Below are positions 50,511 to 59,245 of a stretch of 64,000 nucleotides of DNA, piece after piece; position 1 is the first letter of the stretch; each line of letters starts with the position of its first letter. Position numbers and translations under genes: made by a program. This DNA is from RYN-230 sp963834705 (GTDB lineage: Bacteria; Actinomycetota; Actinomycetes; Streptosporangiales; Streptosporangiaceae), in assembly GCA_963834705.1 (NCBI GenBank), contig CAWICV010000001.1, forward strand, positions 496,001-560,000. The letters are read 5' to 3'. The notes beneath the pieces were generated by a model that saw nothing but the letters and a program-made list of their open reading frames with translations, had not been told where the DNA came from and did not search any database.

Positions 50511-50948
50511 CTATCCGGGCCGGCCGCTATCCGGGCCGGCCGCCTCGGCCTCGATGAAGCTGAGCAACCGCGCGTGCTGGCTGAGCAGTTCGCCGATGGC
50601 GGCCGGCGCCAGCCGCTGTATTTCGGCCAGCCGTGTGTCGGCCAGCCGTGCCTCGGCCAGCGCGGCTGGCATGTCCGCGAGCGCCGCGGTCATCCCGGAG
50701 ACCACCGCCGCCGGGTCCCGGGTACCTTCCAGGTTGCGGTCCGGGCCGCTGATGACGGTGGCGTTGACCAGTTCTTCCGCGATGTCCTGGGAGCAGCCCA
50801 GGCCCGCCTCGATCAGGTCAGTCCAGCGGCGGCCCTGGGTGCGCAAGCCAGTCCAGGTCCGGTAGCCGGTGAAGATCAGCTCCCACTGCCGGAGGATGAA
50901 CTCCTCCCAGCCAAGCTCGGCCACTTCGTCCGGATCGTGGTCGTACAC
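50511..50948 (-). CDS. Conserved hypothetical protein (145 aa)
   Basis: A 145-residue, mostly helical acidic protein beginning MYDHDPDEVAELGWEEFILRQWELI. Trp and Glu are frequent in the first half; the second half is Ala/Leu-rich (ADMPAALAEARLADTRLAEIQRL), and a C-terminal Gly-rich tail is present. No family is recognised. The end of the gene carries a short repeated GGCCGGCCGCTATCC-like pattern at about 50505-50535. It is divergent from the phosphotransferase gene. Confidence 0.62.
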   Translation of the reverse strand: MYDHDPDEVAELGWEEFILRQWELIFTGYRTWTGLRTQGRRWTDLIEAGLGCSQDIAEELVNATVISGPDRNLEGTRDPAAVVSGMTAALADMPAALAEARLADTRLAEIQRLAPAAIGELLSQHARLLSFIEAEAAGPDSGRPG

Positions 50949-50984
50949 GAGCCAAGGCTACGGTGTAGTCCGCACAATGGGCTG

Positions 50985-51757
50985 GTGCGCACGGTACTGG
51001 CCGCCTGGGGCCAGCCAGAGGTGATCGGCCCGCTCGGCGGCGGGCACCGGAACCCGGTACTGGAACTGCGCCGCGGTCCGGAACGCCTGGTCGCCCGCTG
51101 GTCACGGCGGTCACCGGCCAGCCTGGACTGGGAAATCGGGCTGCTGGATCACCTGGCCCGGCACGGCCTGCGGGTCCCGGAAGTAGTCGCGGCCCTCGAT
51201 GGCCGCCGCCATGTCAACGGCGTCGTCGTGCAGGCCTGGCTCGACGGCACCCCACCTGGGCCAGTCGACTGGCCCGCCGTGGCGGCCGCGATCCGGCGCC
51301 TGCACGAGGTCACCGCGCACTGGCCGCAGCGCCCCGGCTTCGCGTCCACGCTCCAGCTGCGCACCGCCGATCAGGGCGGCGACGTCAACCTCGCGGCCAT
51401 GCCAGCCGAGGCGGTAGCCGCCTGCCGCCAGGCCTGGGCCGCGCTGGGCGGCACCCCGCAAGCGGTAGTGCACGGTGACCTGGCGGCGGCTAACATCCGG
51501 ATCTCCAGCGCCGGCCCTGGCCTGCTCGACTGGGACGAGGCCCGGGTCGACTACACCGACCTTGACCTGGCCGACCTCCCGGACAGCGGGCTGCCCCGGC
51601 CCGGCTGGGCGCGGCCCGCCGCGCCCTCGCGGCCTGGGAGGCGGCCAGCGGCTGGCGCATCGAGCCCGGCTATGCCCGCCAACAACTCGCGCTGCTCGGC
51701 CAGCCGCCCGGGCTCAGCGCGGTGCGGCCGCCCAGGCGAACCCGTCCGGGTCGGTGA
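50985..51757 (+). pseudogene. Phosphotransferase (aminoglycoside-phosphotransferase family), frameshifted
   Basis: From GTG 50985 the protein has an APH-like kinase fold: an N-lobe (ARWSRRSPASLDWEIGLLDHL), hinge, and catalytic motif VVHGDLAAANIRIS near residue 162 with DWDEARVDYTDLDLADLP. After DSGLPRP the frame changes at about 51595-51605; the expected end (ALAAWEAASGWRIEPGYARQQLALLGQ) continues in the next frame and stops at TGA 51755-51757. A one-base deletion restores it. The unshifted frame continues for about 80 unrelated residues. It overlaps the convergent VOC gene. Confidence 0.72.
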
Positions 51758-52328
51758 ACGGGCCCGCATCGCCGCCGATCATCAGCCGGTGCGATCCAGT
51801 GCCGTCCGGCGCCACGCCGGCGTCCTTGGCCAGTGCCCGGCGCCCGTACAGCGCCAGCTTGACCGGGCTCGATGGGGTCTCGAACTCGACGTACTTGCGG
51901 CCGAAGCTCTTCGCCACGGCGAGGCCGTGGTCCTGGTAGAACCGCTTGCTCGCGGCCACGTCTGCGGCGCCCAGCAGCAGCACGAGCTGGTCGATCTGCC
52001 GGGTGGCCGGGCCGGTGTCCTTCTTCGCCGAGGTGGCCACCTTCCAGATGGTCCCGTCCGGGGCCTGCACGACGCCGCCGTAGCCCCAGAACGACTTCGC
52101 GACCGGTTTCAGCGCAGTGGCGCCGGCCTTGAGGGCGTCCCCGATGAGAGCGCTGACGGTGCCCGGCTGCGGCACGGTGAGCGACAGCGTGAAGCCACGG
52201 AAGCCGGCCGTCGGCTCGGCCGAGGCCCGGAAGCGCAACTGGTCGCCCAGGCCGAAGGCGGCGGTGTAGAAGTGGTCGGCGGCGGTGGGGTCGGCTACTT
52301 CGAGGGTGATGGATTCGATGGACGTCAT
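51714..52328 (-). CDS. VOC/glyoxalase-superfamily protein
   Basis: A 204-residue protein with two beta-alpha-beta-beta-beta units. The first starts MTSIESITLEVADPTAADHFY and the second DQLVLLLGAADVAASKRFYQDHGLAVA. A glyoxalase-like metal site (His/Glu) is plausible but not sharply seen. It may be a resistance or small-molecule-binding protein. Start ATG 52328. Confidence 0.8.
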   Translation of the reverse strand: MTSIESITLEVADPTAADHFYTAAFGLGDQLRFRASAEPTAGFRGFTLSLTVPQPGTVSALIGDALKAGATALKPVAKSFWGYGGVVQAPDGTIWKVATSAKKDTGPATRQIDQLVLLLGAADVAASKRFYQDHGLAVAKSFGRKYVEFETPSSPVKLALYGRRALAKDAGVAPDGTGSHRLMIGGDAGPFTDPDGFAWAAAPR

Positions 52329-52338
52329 ACTGGTCACG

Positions 52339-53325
52339 CTAGGTCTGCGGACGCGGCCTGGGCTTCTTGATTCCTGACCGGTCCGGCCACCCGCGGTCGC
52401 GGACGGCCCGGGCCAGGCCCGCGATGTCAGCCGGCCGGACCCGGCAGCAGCCACCCACGATGCTGGCCCCCGCGGCGGCCCACTGCTCCGGCTGGCCGGC
52501 TGAGTACCGCTGCGACCCGGCCCAGGTCCGTCGCTGCGCGTCCCAGGCTTCGCCGCTGTTTGGGTAGACGATGACCGGCTTGCCGGTGACCTCGCCAGCG
52601 ATACCGATCGCGGCGGCCACATCGTCGGGTGCGCAGCAGTTGACGCCGACCGCGACAATTTCTGGCGCGTCCCGGGCCACCGCGAACGCGTCCGCGAGCG
52701 GCTGCCCGGCCCGGGTGCGCTCGCCTTCGATGCTGTAGGTCAGCCAGGCGGGAAGCCCGAGCCCGCGGATCGCGGTCAGCAGCGCCTCCGCCTCGTCCAG
52801 GTCGGGCACCGTCTCCAGCGCCAGCACGTCCGGGGCCGCCTCGGCCAGCACCTCCAGCCGCGGCCGGTGCCAGGCCACCAGTGCGGCGACGCTCAGCCCG
52901 TAGCGGCCGCGGTATTCCGACCCGTCGGCCAGCGCGGCGCCGTAGGGGCCGACGGAAGCAGCAACCCACCGCGTCCGGCCATCACCGGCCACGTCGTCGC
53001 GTGCCGCCTGGGCCAGCTCGACGCTGCGCCGCATCAGCCGCACCGCATCGCCGCGCGGCAGGCCGCGGGCGGCGAAGCCGCCAAATGAGGCCTGATAGCT
53101 CGCGGTCGTGGCGATCACCGCCCCGGCCCGGAAGAACGCCAGGTGCGCGGCGGTGATCTCCTGGGGTGCGTCCATCAGCAGCCGCGCTGACCACAGCGAG
53201 TCCGACAGGTCATGCCCACGCGCCTCGAGCTCGGTGGCCAGGCCTCCGTCCGTCACCAGCACGGCGCCGGCCGGCCCTGGGAAGCTCACCGGGCCTGGGA
53301 AGCTCACCGGGCCTGGGAAGCTCAC
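52339..53325 (-). CDS. mmuM: Homocysteine S-methyltransferase (MmuM-like)
   Basis: A 328-residue zinc enzyme that transfers a methyl group from S-methylmethionine or AdoMet to homocysteine. The family start is VTDGGLATELEARGHDLSD; zinc ligands are a Cys in VNCCAPDD and the pair in GGCCRVRP. It begins within a three-copy 18-bp repeat (VSFPGP), any of whose GTG codons (53325, 53307, 53289) could be the start. Functionally it scavenges methionine precursors. It stands alone. Confidence 0.86.
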   Translation of the reverse strand: MSFPGPVSFPGPVSFPGPAGAVLVTDGGLATELEARGHDLSDSLWSARLLMDAPQEITAAHLAFFRAGAVIATTASYQASFGGFAARGLPRGDAVRLMRRSVELAQAARDDVAGDGRTRWVAASVGPYGAALADGSEYRGRYGLSVAALVAWHRPRLEVLAEAAPDVLALETVPDLDEAEALLTAIRGLGLPAWLTYSIEGERTRAGQPLADAFAVARDAPEIVAVGVNCCAPDDVAAAIGIAGEVTGKPVIVYPNSGEAWDAQRRTWAGSQRYSAGQPEQWAAAGASIVGGCCRVRPADIAGLARAVRDRGWPDRSGIKKPRPRPQT

Positions 53326-53326
53326 C
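53273..53326. repeat. 18-bp tandem repeat, three copies, at the methyltransferase start
   Basis: Three copies of GGGCCTGGGAAGCTCACC (the first with one mismatch) encode VSFPGP on the minus strand. Each unit contains a GTG that can act as start codon. The repeat number sets the N-terminal length. Confidence 0.85.
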
Positions 53327-53335
53327 GGGACACGC

Positions 53336-53860
53336 TTAGCAGCCGACCGATCCGTCGGTCAGCTCCCGGATCAGGTCGGCGTGCCCGTTGTGCCGGGCGT
53401 ACTCCTCGATCATGTGGGCGTAGATCCAGCGCAGCGAGCAGGGTTCACCCGCCCGGGTGCGGCCGGTGTCGGTGAGCTCGCGGCTAGCGGCCGCGTCCCG
53501 GCTCGCCTGGCACTCGGCCTGCCACGTGGCCAGGTCGGCGGCCCAGTCGGCGCCGTCGAGGGGAATCAGGTCGCTGTCTTCCACGGCGGGGTCGAAGAAG
53601 ATGAACGGCGCGCCGGGCTCACGCTGCAGGACCCGCCGGAACCAGGAGCGCTCGACCTCGGCCATGTGCCGGACCAGGCCGTGCAGGGACAGCCGGGAGG
53701 TGGCCATGGGACGCGCTTTCCGCGCGTGATCGTCCAGGCCCTCGCACTTGAGCAGCAGCGTCGTCCGGTGGAACTCCAGCCACGCCTCGAGCATCTCCCG
53801 CTCACCCAGGCCGTCCTGGGGCGGCTCGGTGCGCCGCGGGTCCACGAGGTCTTTCACCAT
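53336..53860 (-). CDS. DinB-family protein
   Basis: A 174-residue four-helix bundle of the DinB/DUF664 type. Three metal-binding histidines are plausible: HGLVRHMAEVERSWFRRVL (His in the first helix pair) and HMIEEYARHNGHADLIREL near the end. Some members are thiol-dependent S-transferases, but the exact reaction is unknown. Start ATG 53860. It is close to the methyltransferase (10 bases) and peptidase (15 bases) genes on the same strand. Confidence 0.82.
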   Translation of the reverse strand: MVKDLVDPRRTEPPQDGLGEREMLEAWLEFHRTTLLLKCEGLDDHARKARPMATSRLSLHGLVRHMAEVERSWFRRVLQREPGAPFIFFDPAVEDSDLIPLDGADWAADLATWQAECQASRDAAASRELTDTGRTRAGEPCSLRWIYAHMIEEYARHNGHADLIRELTDGSVGC

Positions 53861-53875
53861 GCGCTGGAGCCGACT

Positions 53876-54832
53876 TCAGAGCGAAGTCAGGAACTCGATC
53901 AGGCCGGGGAAGTAGTGCCCGGGATCATCGAACTGGGCCAGGTGGCTGCCGTCCGGGCAGTGCAGGTACCGGCCCTGGGGCAGCTGCCCGGCCATCCAGC
54001 GCATGTGGCCGGGGTCCATGGTGTCGTGGGCCGCGCCGATGACCAGCGCCGGGACGTCGATACCGGGCAGGTCGGCGGTGCGGTCCCAACCTTCCAGCGT
54101 GCCGCTGAGGCCGAGTTCGCTCGGTCCCTGCATCGGCACGTAGATGGCCGGGTTGATGTGCCCCAGGGACCGGCTGACCGGCTCGGGCCATTCACCCAGC
54201 GGCATCCGGCAGACGTGCCACCGGTAATGCTGTTCCATGAGCAGCTGCTCGTAGCGGGGGTCGCTGGTTTCCCCCTCCGCCTCGTAGCGCTTGATGTCGG
54301 CCAGCGCGGCCTGGTCCATGGCCGGCATGAGCACATTCTGCGCGTACTCGTTGTACTGCCGGGCGCTGGCCATCATGTTGGAGATGACCAGCCCCTTCAG
54401 GTTCTGCTGATAGCTGGTGGCGTACTCCATGGCGAGCAGGCCGCCCCAGGACTGGCCGAGCAGGACGAAGTTGCTGCGGTCCAGCCCGAGCGCCCGGCGG
54501 ACCTGCTCGACCTCGTCGACGAAGCGGGCCAGATCCCACAGCGACCCGTCGCTGGGCTGGTCGCTGCGGAACGACCCGAGCTGGTCGTAGTAGTAGTACT
54601 CGATGCCAGCCCGCGGGAACCAGGTGTCGAAGCATTCGTAGAGTTCGCTGGTGGCCCCGGGGCCGCCGTGCAGCAGCAGCACTTTGAGATCGGGGTTGGT
54701 GCCGACCCGCTTGGTCCAGACCCGGAACTCGCCCGCCGGTGTGCTGACCGGGATCATGCGCGCTCCCCCGGAGATGACGTCGGGGCGGGCCCAGGTAGAG
54801 GTGTCGAAGTAGCTGGCCGGCGGTCCATCCAT
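53876..54832 (-). CDS. Proline iminopeptidase-like alpha/beta hydrolase
   Basis: A 318-residue hydrolase. HGGPGATSELY near residue 55 is the oxyanion loop, GQSWGGLLAMEYA near 125 the nucleophile elbow (Ser in GQSWG), and DGSHLAQFDDP near 294 provides the catalytic His. The middle cap domain (about 160-235) is typical of S33 peptidases. It probably removes N-terminal proline or hydrolyses related amides. It is the last of a minus-strand run. Confidence 0.87.
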   Translation of the reverse strand: MDGPPASYFDTSTWARPDVISGGARMIPVSTPAGEFRVWTKRVGTNPDLKVLLLHGGPGATSELYECFDTWFPRAGIEYYYYDQLGSFRSDQPSDGSLWDLARFVDEVEQVRRALGLDRSNFVLLGQSWGGLLAMEYATSYQQNLKGLVISNMMASARQYNEYAQNVLMPAMDQAALADIKRYEAEGETSDPRYEQLLMEQHYRWHVCRMPLGEWPEPVSRSLGHINPAIYVPMQGPSELGLSGTLEGWDRTADLPGIDVPALVIGAAHDTMDPGHMRWMAGQLPQGRYLHCPDGSHLAQFDDPGHYFPGLIEFLTSL

Positions 54833-54975
54833 GAGGACAACCTAACCGGCTGGCCCAGCCGGGCCAGCCGCCGCCGCCGGCACGGGGCGGGCGGGCAGCC
54901 ACTAAACCCGATTATGCCAACGCCAGCTGGCCGCACTCGCCGTCAGCTGGCGCTCGGCCTGACTCGAAAATGAAT

Positions 54976-55003
54976 TTGAATCGTCGTACCTGGCCGGTAG
55001 GAT
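54976..55003 (+). promoter_or_regulatory. Promoter for the HNH/DUF222 gene
   Basis: A -35 box TTGAAT (54976-54981) and -10 box TAGGAT (54998-55003), 16 bases apart, lie 42 bases before the start codon. The preceding 140 bases of the intergenic stretch hold nothing else that I can support. Confidence 0.45.
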
Positions 55004-55044
55004 GACGGCATCGAGTCGCCTAGGTCCGATCAGATCGGAGCGTG

Positions 55045-56664
55045 ATGCAGACTCCGTTACCGGCTCACGAGCCGCCAGATGACGAGCTGTATGGCTTGCC
55101 CCCTGACCCGGACAACGACCCGCCGGACGGCGATGAGGCGTGGCTCACCGGGCTGCCCACGCCGCTCCTCGAGGAGAAGCTTCAGGACGGACGATCGTCT
55201 CTGGCGCGGCTGCGGGTCATCGCGGCAGGCTTCCTGCCTCGTGAGTGCACCGGCAGCGCCGGCGGTACTGGCTCCGGTTTCGGCCCTGGTGAGGTCCTGG
55301 ACACCATGGATGCTGGCCCGGTGCTGGGCAGCCTGACCGCGGACACGTGGTCCCGCGGGCTCAGCCAGCTGGCCGACGACGAGCTGGTCGGGGTGCTCAC
55401 CGCCTGGCGCCGGGTGGCTTCCTGGGCCACCGCCGGCGAACTGGCCGCGGTCGCGGAGTTAACCGGGCGGCGCCGGGAGCAGGCCGGCGATGGAGCCAGC
55501 CCGGATCTGCTGCGGTTTCTCCCCGACGAACTGGCCACGGCACTCGCCCTGACGCTGCGTTCGGCTAACCGGCTGCTCGACGTGGCCACCGGGCTGGCCC
55601 GGCTGCCGCGGACCAGGGACGCGCTGGCCCGTGGGCGCATCGACTATCCAAAGGCGCTGGTCATCATCGACGAGCTGACTGGGCTGGACGACACGCAGGC
55701 GGCGGCCATCGAGAACGCGATCATTGAGGCCGCAGCCGGGCAGACGACCGGCCAGCTACGCGCCGCGCTGAAGCGGGCTGTGCTTTCGGCTGACCCGGCG
55801 GCGGCCGACCGCCGCCGGACGAAGGCCGAGCAAGGCGCCCGGGTCGAGGTCTGGACTGAGACGTCCGGGACCGCTGCCCTGGCTGGCCGGGACCTGCCTC
55901 CGGCCGACGTGCTGGCCGCGGACAAGCGTGTCGACGCGCTGGCCCGCAGCCTCAAGGAGGCCGGCGCAGACAGAACGCTCGACCAGCTCCGTGCCCAGGT
56001 CTACATCGCCCTCCTGCTGGGCCGGCCGATCGACGCGCTTGCGCCGGCGGACACCGCGGGCTCCGGGCTGGCCGGCTCGGTCAACCTGACCATGCCGCTG
56101 GCCAGCTGGCTCGGCGCGGCGCAGGCGCCGGGAGAGGTGGCCGGGTTCGGCCCGGTGGACGCCGACACCTGCCGGACGCTGGGCGCCGCGCTGGCCGCCC
56201 GCCCCGGCGGCCGGTGGTGCCTCACGCTGACCGACGCGGCAGGCCGCGCGGTCGGGCACGGCTGCGCCCGCCGGGCGCCTGCTGGGTCAAGCTGGGCGCT
56301 GCACGTCAAGATCACCAACCCGGCCTCGGCGGCGTGCCAGCACCGCACCTGCCCGGACGCCAGGCAGCCGGATGGGTACCGTCCATCGCCCCGGCTCCGG
56401 CACCTGATCGAGGTCCGGCACCGGACCTGCTCGTTCCGCGGCTGCCGCCGGGCGGCGCAGCGCTGCGATCTGGACCACACGATCCCGCACCATCTGGGCG
56501 GCGCGACCTGCCGATGTAATCTCGCTCCGCTCTGCCGCCGCCATCACCAGGCGAAACAGGCGCAGGGCTGGTGGCTGGACCAGCCGGAACCCGGCGTCCT
56601 GGTGTGGGCCTTGCCGCACGGGCGGCGCTACCGGGTCGAGCCCGATACTTACCCGCCCGGCTGA
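55045..56664 (+). CDS. HNH endonuclease with DUF222 domain (13E12-type)
   Basis: A 539-residue protein. A DUF222-like helical domain (LGLDDTQAAAIENAIIEAA and LADDELVGVLTAWRRVASW) fills most of it. The C-terminal HNH domain reads CSFRGCRRAAQRCDLDHTIPHHLGG...CRCNLAPLCRRHHQAK, with zinc cysteines and the catalytic HT/H pair present. Such 13E12-repeat family proteins occur in many copies in actinobacteria and may be mobile or defensive. Start ATG 55045. Confidence 0.86.
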   Translation: MQTPLPAHEPPDDELYGLPPDPDNDPPDGDEAWLTGLPTPLLEEKLQDGRSSLARLRVIAAGFLPRECTGSAGGTGSGFGPGEVLDTMDAGPVLGSLTADTWSRGLSQLADDELVGVLTAWRRVASWATAGELAAVAELTGRRREQAGDGASPDLLRFLPDELATALALTLRSANRLLDVATGLARLPRTRDALARGRIDYPKALVIIDELTGLDDTQAAAIENAIIEAAAGQTTGQLRAALKRAVLSADPAAADRRRTKAEQGARVEVWTETSGTAALAGRDLPPADVLAADKRVDALARSLKEAGADRTLDQLRAQVYIALLLGRPIDALAPADTAGSGLAGSVNLTMPLASWLGAAQAPGEVAGFGPVDADTCRTLGAALAARPGGRWCLTLTDAAGRAVGHGCARRAPAGSSWALHVKITNPASAACQHRTCPDARQPDGYRPSPRLRHLIEVRHRTCSFRGCRRAAQRCDLDHTIPHHLGGATCRCNLAPLCRRHHQAKQAQGWWLDQPEPGVLVWALPHGRRYRVEPDTYPPG

Positions 56665-56797
56665 GGATCTGGCCGCTCGCTCAGGTGATTCCGTAACGCA
56701 AGCGGCGGATTCACTCTGGCAAGAAGATGGCAGGCCTTCTGTTGTTCTAAATTTCTGCGAAGAGGCAGCAGAATGCCGCGCCAGGCGTCTCGTAGGT

Positions 56798-57361
56798 GTG
56801 GACGTCGATAAGCCAGACGTCTCGGCCAGCCGAACCGAGCCATGGCCGGACGCGCCGCAGCACGGGGCGGCCGCAAGCGCGGACGCCGCCGTGGCGGCGT
56901 TGTACCAGGCGAACGTGCTGGCCTTGAGCCGCCTGGCCTACGTGATGCTCGGCGACCAGGCCAGTGCCGAGGACGTGGTGCAGGAGGCCTTCTGCGGCCT
57001 GTACCGCCGCTGGGACAGCCTGCGCGATTCCACCCGGGCTGTTTACTACCTCAAGTCATCGGTACTGAACGGTTGCCGATCGGTCATGCGGCACCGTTCC
57101 TCACGCCGCGGCGGCACGCTGGATCAGCCACCTGCGATGTCGGCTGAGGCTGCGGTGCTTGGCAGCGAGGAACGCGAGGAAGTGATCCGCGCTGTGACCG
57201 GGCTGCCGCACCGTCAGCGCGAGGTGCTGGTGCTGCGCTACTACTGCGACCTCCCGGATGAGGAGATCGCATCCGTGATGCGGATCCGCCAGAGCACCGT
57301 CCGGTCCACCGCGCACCGGGCCTTGGCGGCGCTGGCCCGGATCCTGAAGGAGACGCCATGA
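56798..57361 (+). CDS. ECF sigma-70 factor
   Basis: A 187-residue ECF sigma factor of the SigE-like type. Region 2 is LSRLAYVMLGDQASAEDVVQEAFCGLYRRWDSL, and region 4 LPHRQREVLVLRYYCDLPDEEIASVMRIRQSTVRSTAHRAL. Start GTG 56798 has no strong ribosome binding site. Its stop overlaps the ATG of the next gene (57358), a membrane protein that is the likely anti-sigma factor. The pair would form a stress-sensing module. Confidence 0.9.
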   Translation: MDVDKPDVSASRTEPWPDAPQHGAAASADAAVAALYQANVLALSRLAYVMLGDQASAEDVVQEAFCGLYRRWDSLRDSTRAVYYLKSSVLNGCRSVMRHRSSRRGGTLDQPPAMSAEAAVLGSEEREEVIRAVTGLPHRQREVLVLRYYCDLPDEEIASVMRIRQSTVRSTAHRALAALARILKETP

Positions 57362-58353
57362 CCCCGCTTGAGGAGAGGGTCCGTCAGGCTCTCGCGGACA
57401 AGGGCCGCGAATTCCCCCCGGACGCGGTGCCGCAGTTGCGGCTACCCGCGCGGCGCCGGCGCTCCTTTTCTCTCGCCCACGGAGGCGGTGAGAGAAAAGG
57501 TGCGCCGGCCGCCCGGGGCTGGCTCGCGCCCGCGGCCGCTGCTGTCGCAGTGGCCGCAATCGCGGGCTCCGCAGCGATGTACCACGTCGTGCGCCAGCAG
57601 CGCGGGGCAGACAACGCTCTTGCGGCGGCCGCGGCCAGCAGCCAGGCGGCTTCATGGGTCGCAGCTCAGGTCAGCCGCTCCGCGAGGGTGTTCTGTGATC
57701 CCGTGATGTGCCGGGCGCTCGAGTCGAGGGGCTTTCCCGCCGCGGACCTTGCTGCAGTGCGACCAGGCGCGATCCATCTATCGGCCGCTGGGGTAATTGT
57801 CGCGACCCCTACTGTCCGCCGCGAACTCGGCCGCCGCCTCAACTACGCACCCGGGATCATCGCGAGCTTCGGTTCAGGCACCAGCCAGGTCGACGTCCGT
57901 GCCATCGACCTGCGGGGCGCCACTGCCTACCAAGCCGCGGTCAGCACCGATCTGCAGGAGCGCAGAGCCAGCGGGGCCGTAGTGGCTAACCGCGCCGCGA
58001 TAGCAGCTTCCCCGATCGTCAAAGGGCAACTCATGGCCGGGCGGGTCGACACGCGGGTGCTGGTGACGATCGCCGATCTGGCGGCGGAGCACCGGCTCTC
58101 AGTCATAGCGTTCGGCGGTTCAGGGCCCGGCGCGGGCGCGGCCAGTCCACTGCGTTCCGTGGAACTCGCCTGGTCCAGCCAGGCGGAGGGGCCGGGACGT
58201 CCGGTCTCCCTGCGACAAATGGTGGCCCGTCTGAGTACGCTAAATCCCGTGTACCGTCCCGCGCGGGCCGCCGTAGTACGCCTCGCCGATGGCCGGGCTG
58301 TCGTTCGTATCGAATTCACAGCCCCGAGCCCGCTGGGACTACTCGGTTCCTAA
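57358..58353 (+). CDS. Putative anti-sigma factor, single-pass membrane protein
   Basis: A 331-residue protein coupled to the sigma gene by a four-base overlap. The first 48 residues are cytoplasmic, Arg-rich (LRLPARRRRSFSL). One membrane helix is GWLAPAAAAVAVAAIAGSAAMYHVV, followed by an extracellular Ala-rich domain with cysteines (RVFCDPVMCRALE). No zinc HxxxCxxC motif of classic ZAS anti-sigmas is seen. Function is inferred from position and topology. Confidence 0.75.
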   Translation: MTPLEERVRQALADKGREFPPDAVPQLRLPARRRRSFSLAHGGGERKGAPAARGWLAPAAAAVAVAAIAGSAAMYHVVRQQRGADNALAAAAASSQAASWVAAQVSRSARVFCDPVMCRALESRGFPAADLAAVRPGAIHLSAAGVIVATPTVRRELGRRLNYAPGIIASFGSGTSQVDVRAIDLRGATAYQAAVSTDLQERRASGAVVANRAAIAASPIVKGQLMAGRVDTRVLVTIADLAAEHRLSVIAFGGSGPGAGAASPLRSVELAWSSQAEGPGRPVSLRQMVARLSTLNPVYRPARAAVVRLADGRAVVRIEFTAPSPLGLLGS

Positions 58354-58412
58354 TGCGTCTGAGGCTAAGCAGGCTAAAGGTTTTGCCGCTGCCACGCGAC
58401 TAAACAGGTGTG

Positions 58413-58737
58413 ATGAACTCCAGGGGCGGCGGCGCGGCCGGGATCCCGCGGCGCTACGTCGCCGAACTCAGCCAGTTCTTCGCCACCCACGACCGGTGGC
58501 TGTTCGGGCACGCCTGCGTGCGCACCGGTGGTGTCGCTGGCCAAGCGGTACACCCGCCGGGGCATGCTGTTCCTGGACCTGATCCAGGAGGGCAACCTGG
58601 GCCTGATCCGCGCGGTGGACCGGTACGACCCGGGCAAGGGCTACCCGTTCAGCACCTACGCCACCTGGTGGATCCGGCAGGCCATCACCCGGGCCATCGC
58701 GGGCCAGGTGCCGCCCAGCCGGCGTCCGCCGGCGTAG
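58413..58737 (+). pseudogene. Chimeric sigma-factor remnant
   Basis: The first part (MNSRGGGAAGIPRRYVAELS, then QFFATHDRWLFGHACVRT) resembles the start of an ECF sigma. It is joined out of frame to a piece of primary sigma-factor region 2 beginning at GTG 58528 (VVSLAKRYTRRGMLFLDLIQ, then EGNLGLIRAVDRYDPGKGYP, STYATWWIRQAITRAIAGQ). This piece stops right after region 2.4, at 58737, with no region 3 or 4. The remnant cannot work as a sigma factor. Confidence 0.7.
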
Positions 58738-58739
58738 GC

Positions 58740-59210
58740 CTACGGCAGCAGCGGCCGGGCCGGGTCGAGCTGGGCTATCGCGTCGCCCAGCAGGTCGTCC
58801 AGGGCCACCCGGCTGCGTCGGTGATACAGCGGCCCGGTGGCGTCGGTGAGCAGCGTGCTGGCCGCCGCCACACCCTGGGCGGGCACCGGCAGCGGGGCGC
58901 GCAGGCAGGCGATCAGCCGGCGGATGCTCGGCTCGGCGGCGGCGATGCGGTCCCGGCACAGTGGCACCGCGGGTGTGGGCGCCCGGCGGGCTACCTCCAG
59001 CAGATGCTCCCAGTCCCGGGCCAGCACGCCGCGCCGGGGCAGCGACACGATGTGCCGCGCCCGGGCGGCCAGCAGCCGGTCCGATTCCGCGGCCTGTCCC
59101 GCCGCCAGCTGCCGGTCAAGTGACGCGCCGAACAGCCGGGCCAGCACCCGGTCGGCCGCGCTCACTGGCGCCGCCCCGGCTGGCGTGATGGTCAGCTCGG
59201 CATGTCGCAT
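58740..59210 (-). CDS. Conserved hypothetical protein (156 aa)
   Basis: A 156-residue, mainly helical, Arg- and Ala-rich protein from ATG 59210 (MRHAELTITPAGAAPVSAADRVLARLFGASLDRQLAAG). GGAGA stands 8 bases before. No family is recognised; the pattern suggests a helical bundle. It is divergent from the GlxA-type regulator, sharing its upstream region. Confidence 0.7.
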   Translation of the reverse strand: MRHAELTITPAGAAPVSAADRVLARLFGASLDRQLAAGQAAESDRLLAARARHIVSLPRRGVLARDWEHLLEVARRAPTPAVPLCRDRIAAAEPSIRRLIACLRAPLPVPAQGVAAASTLLTDATGPLYHRRSRVALDDLLGDAIAQLDPARPLLP

Positions 59211-59245
59211 AACGACATTCTCCACCTGGCCAGCCCAGGCCGGAA

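Noticed and set aside
58528..58737. Small sigma-like gene from GTG 58528
   Set aside because: Contains only region 2 of a primary sigma factor and no DNA-binding region 4, so it is treated as part of a remnant.
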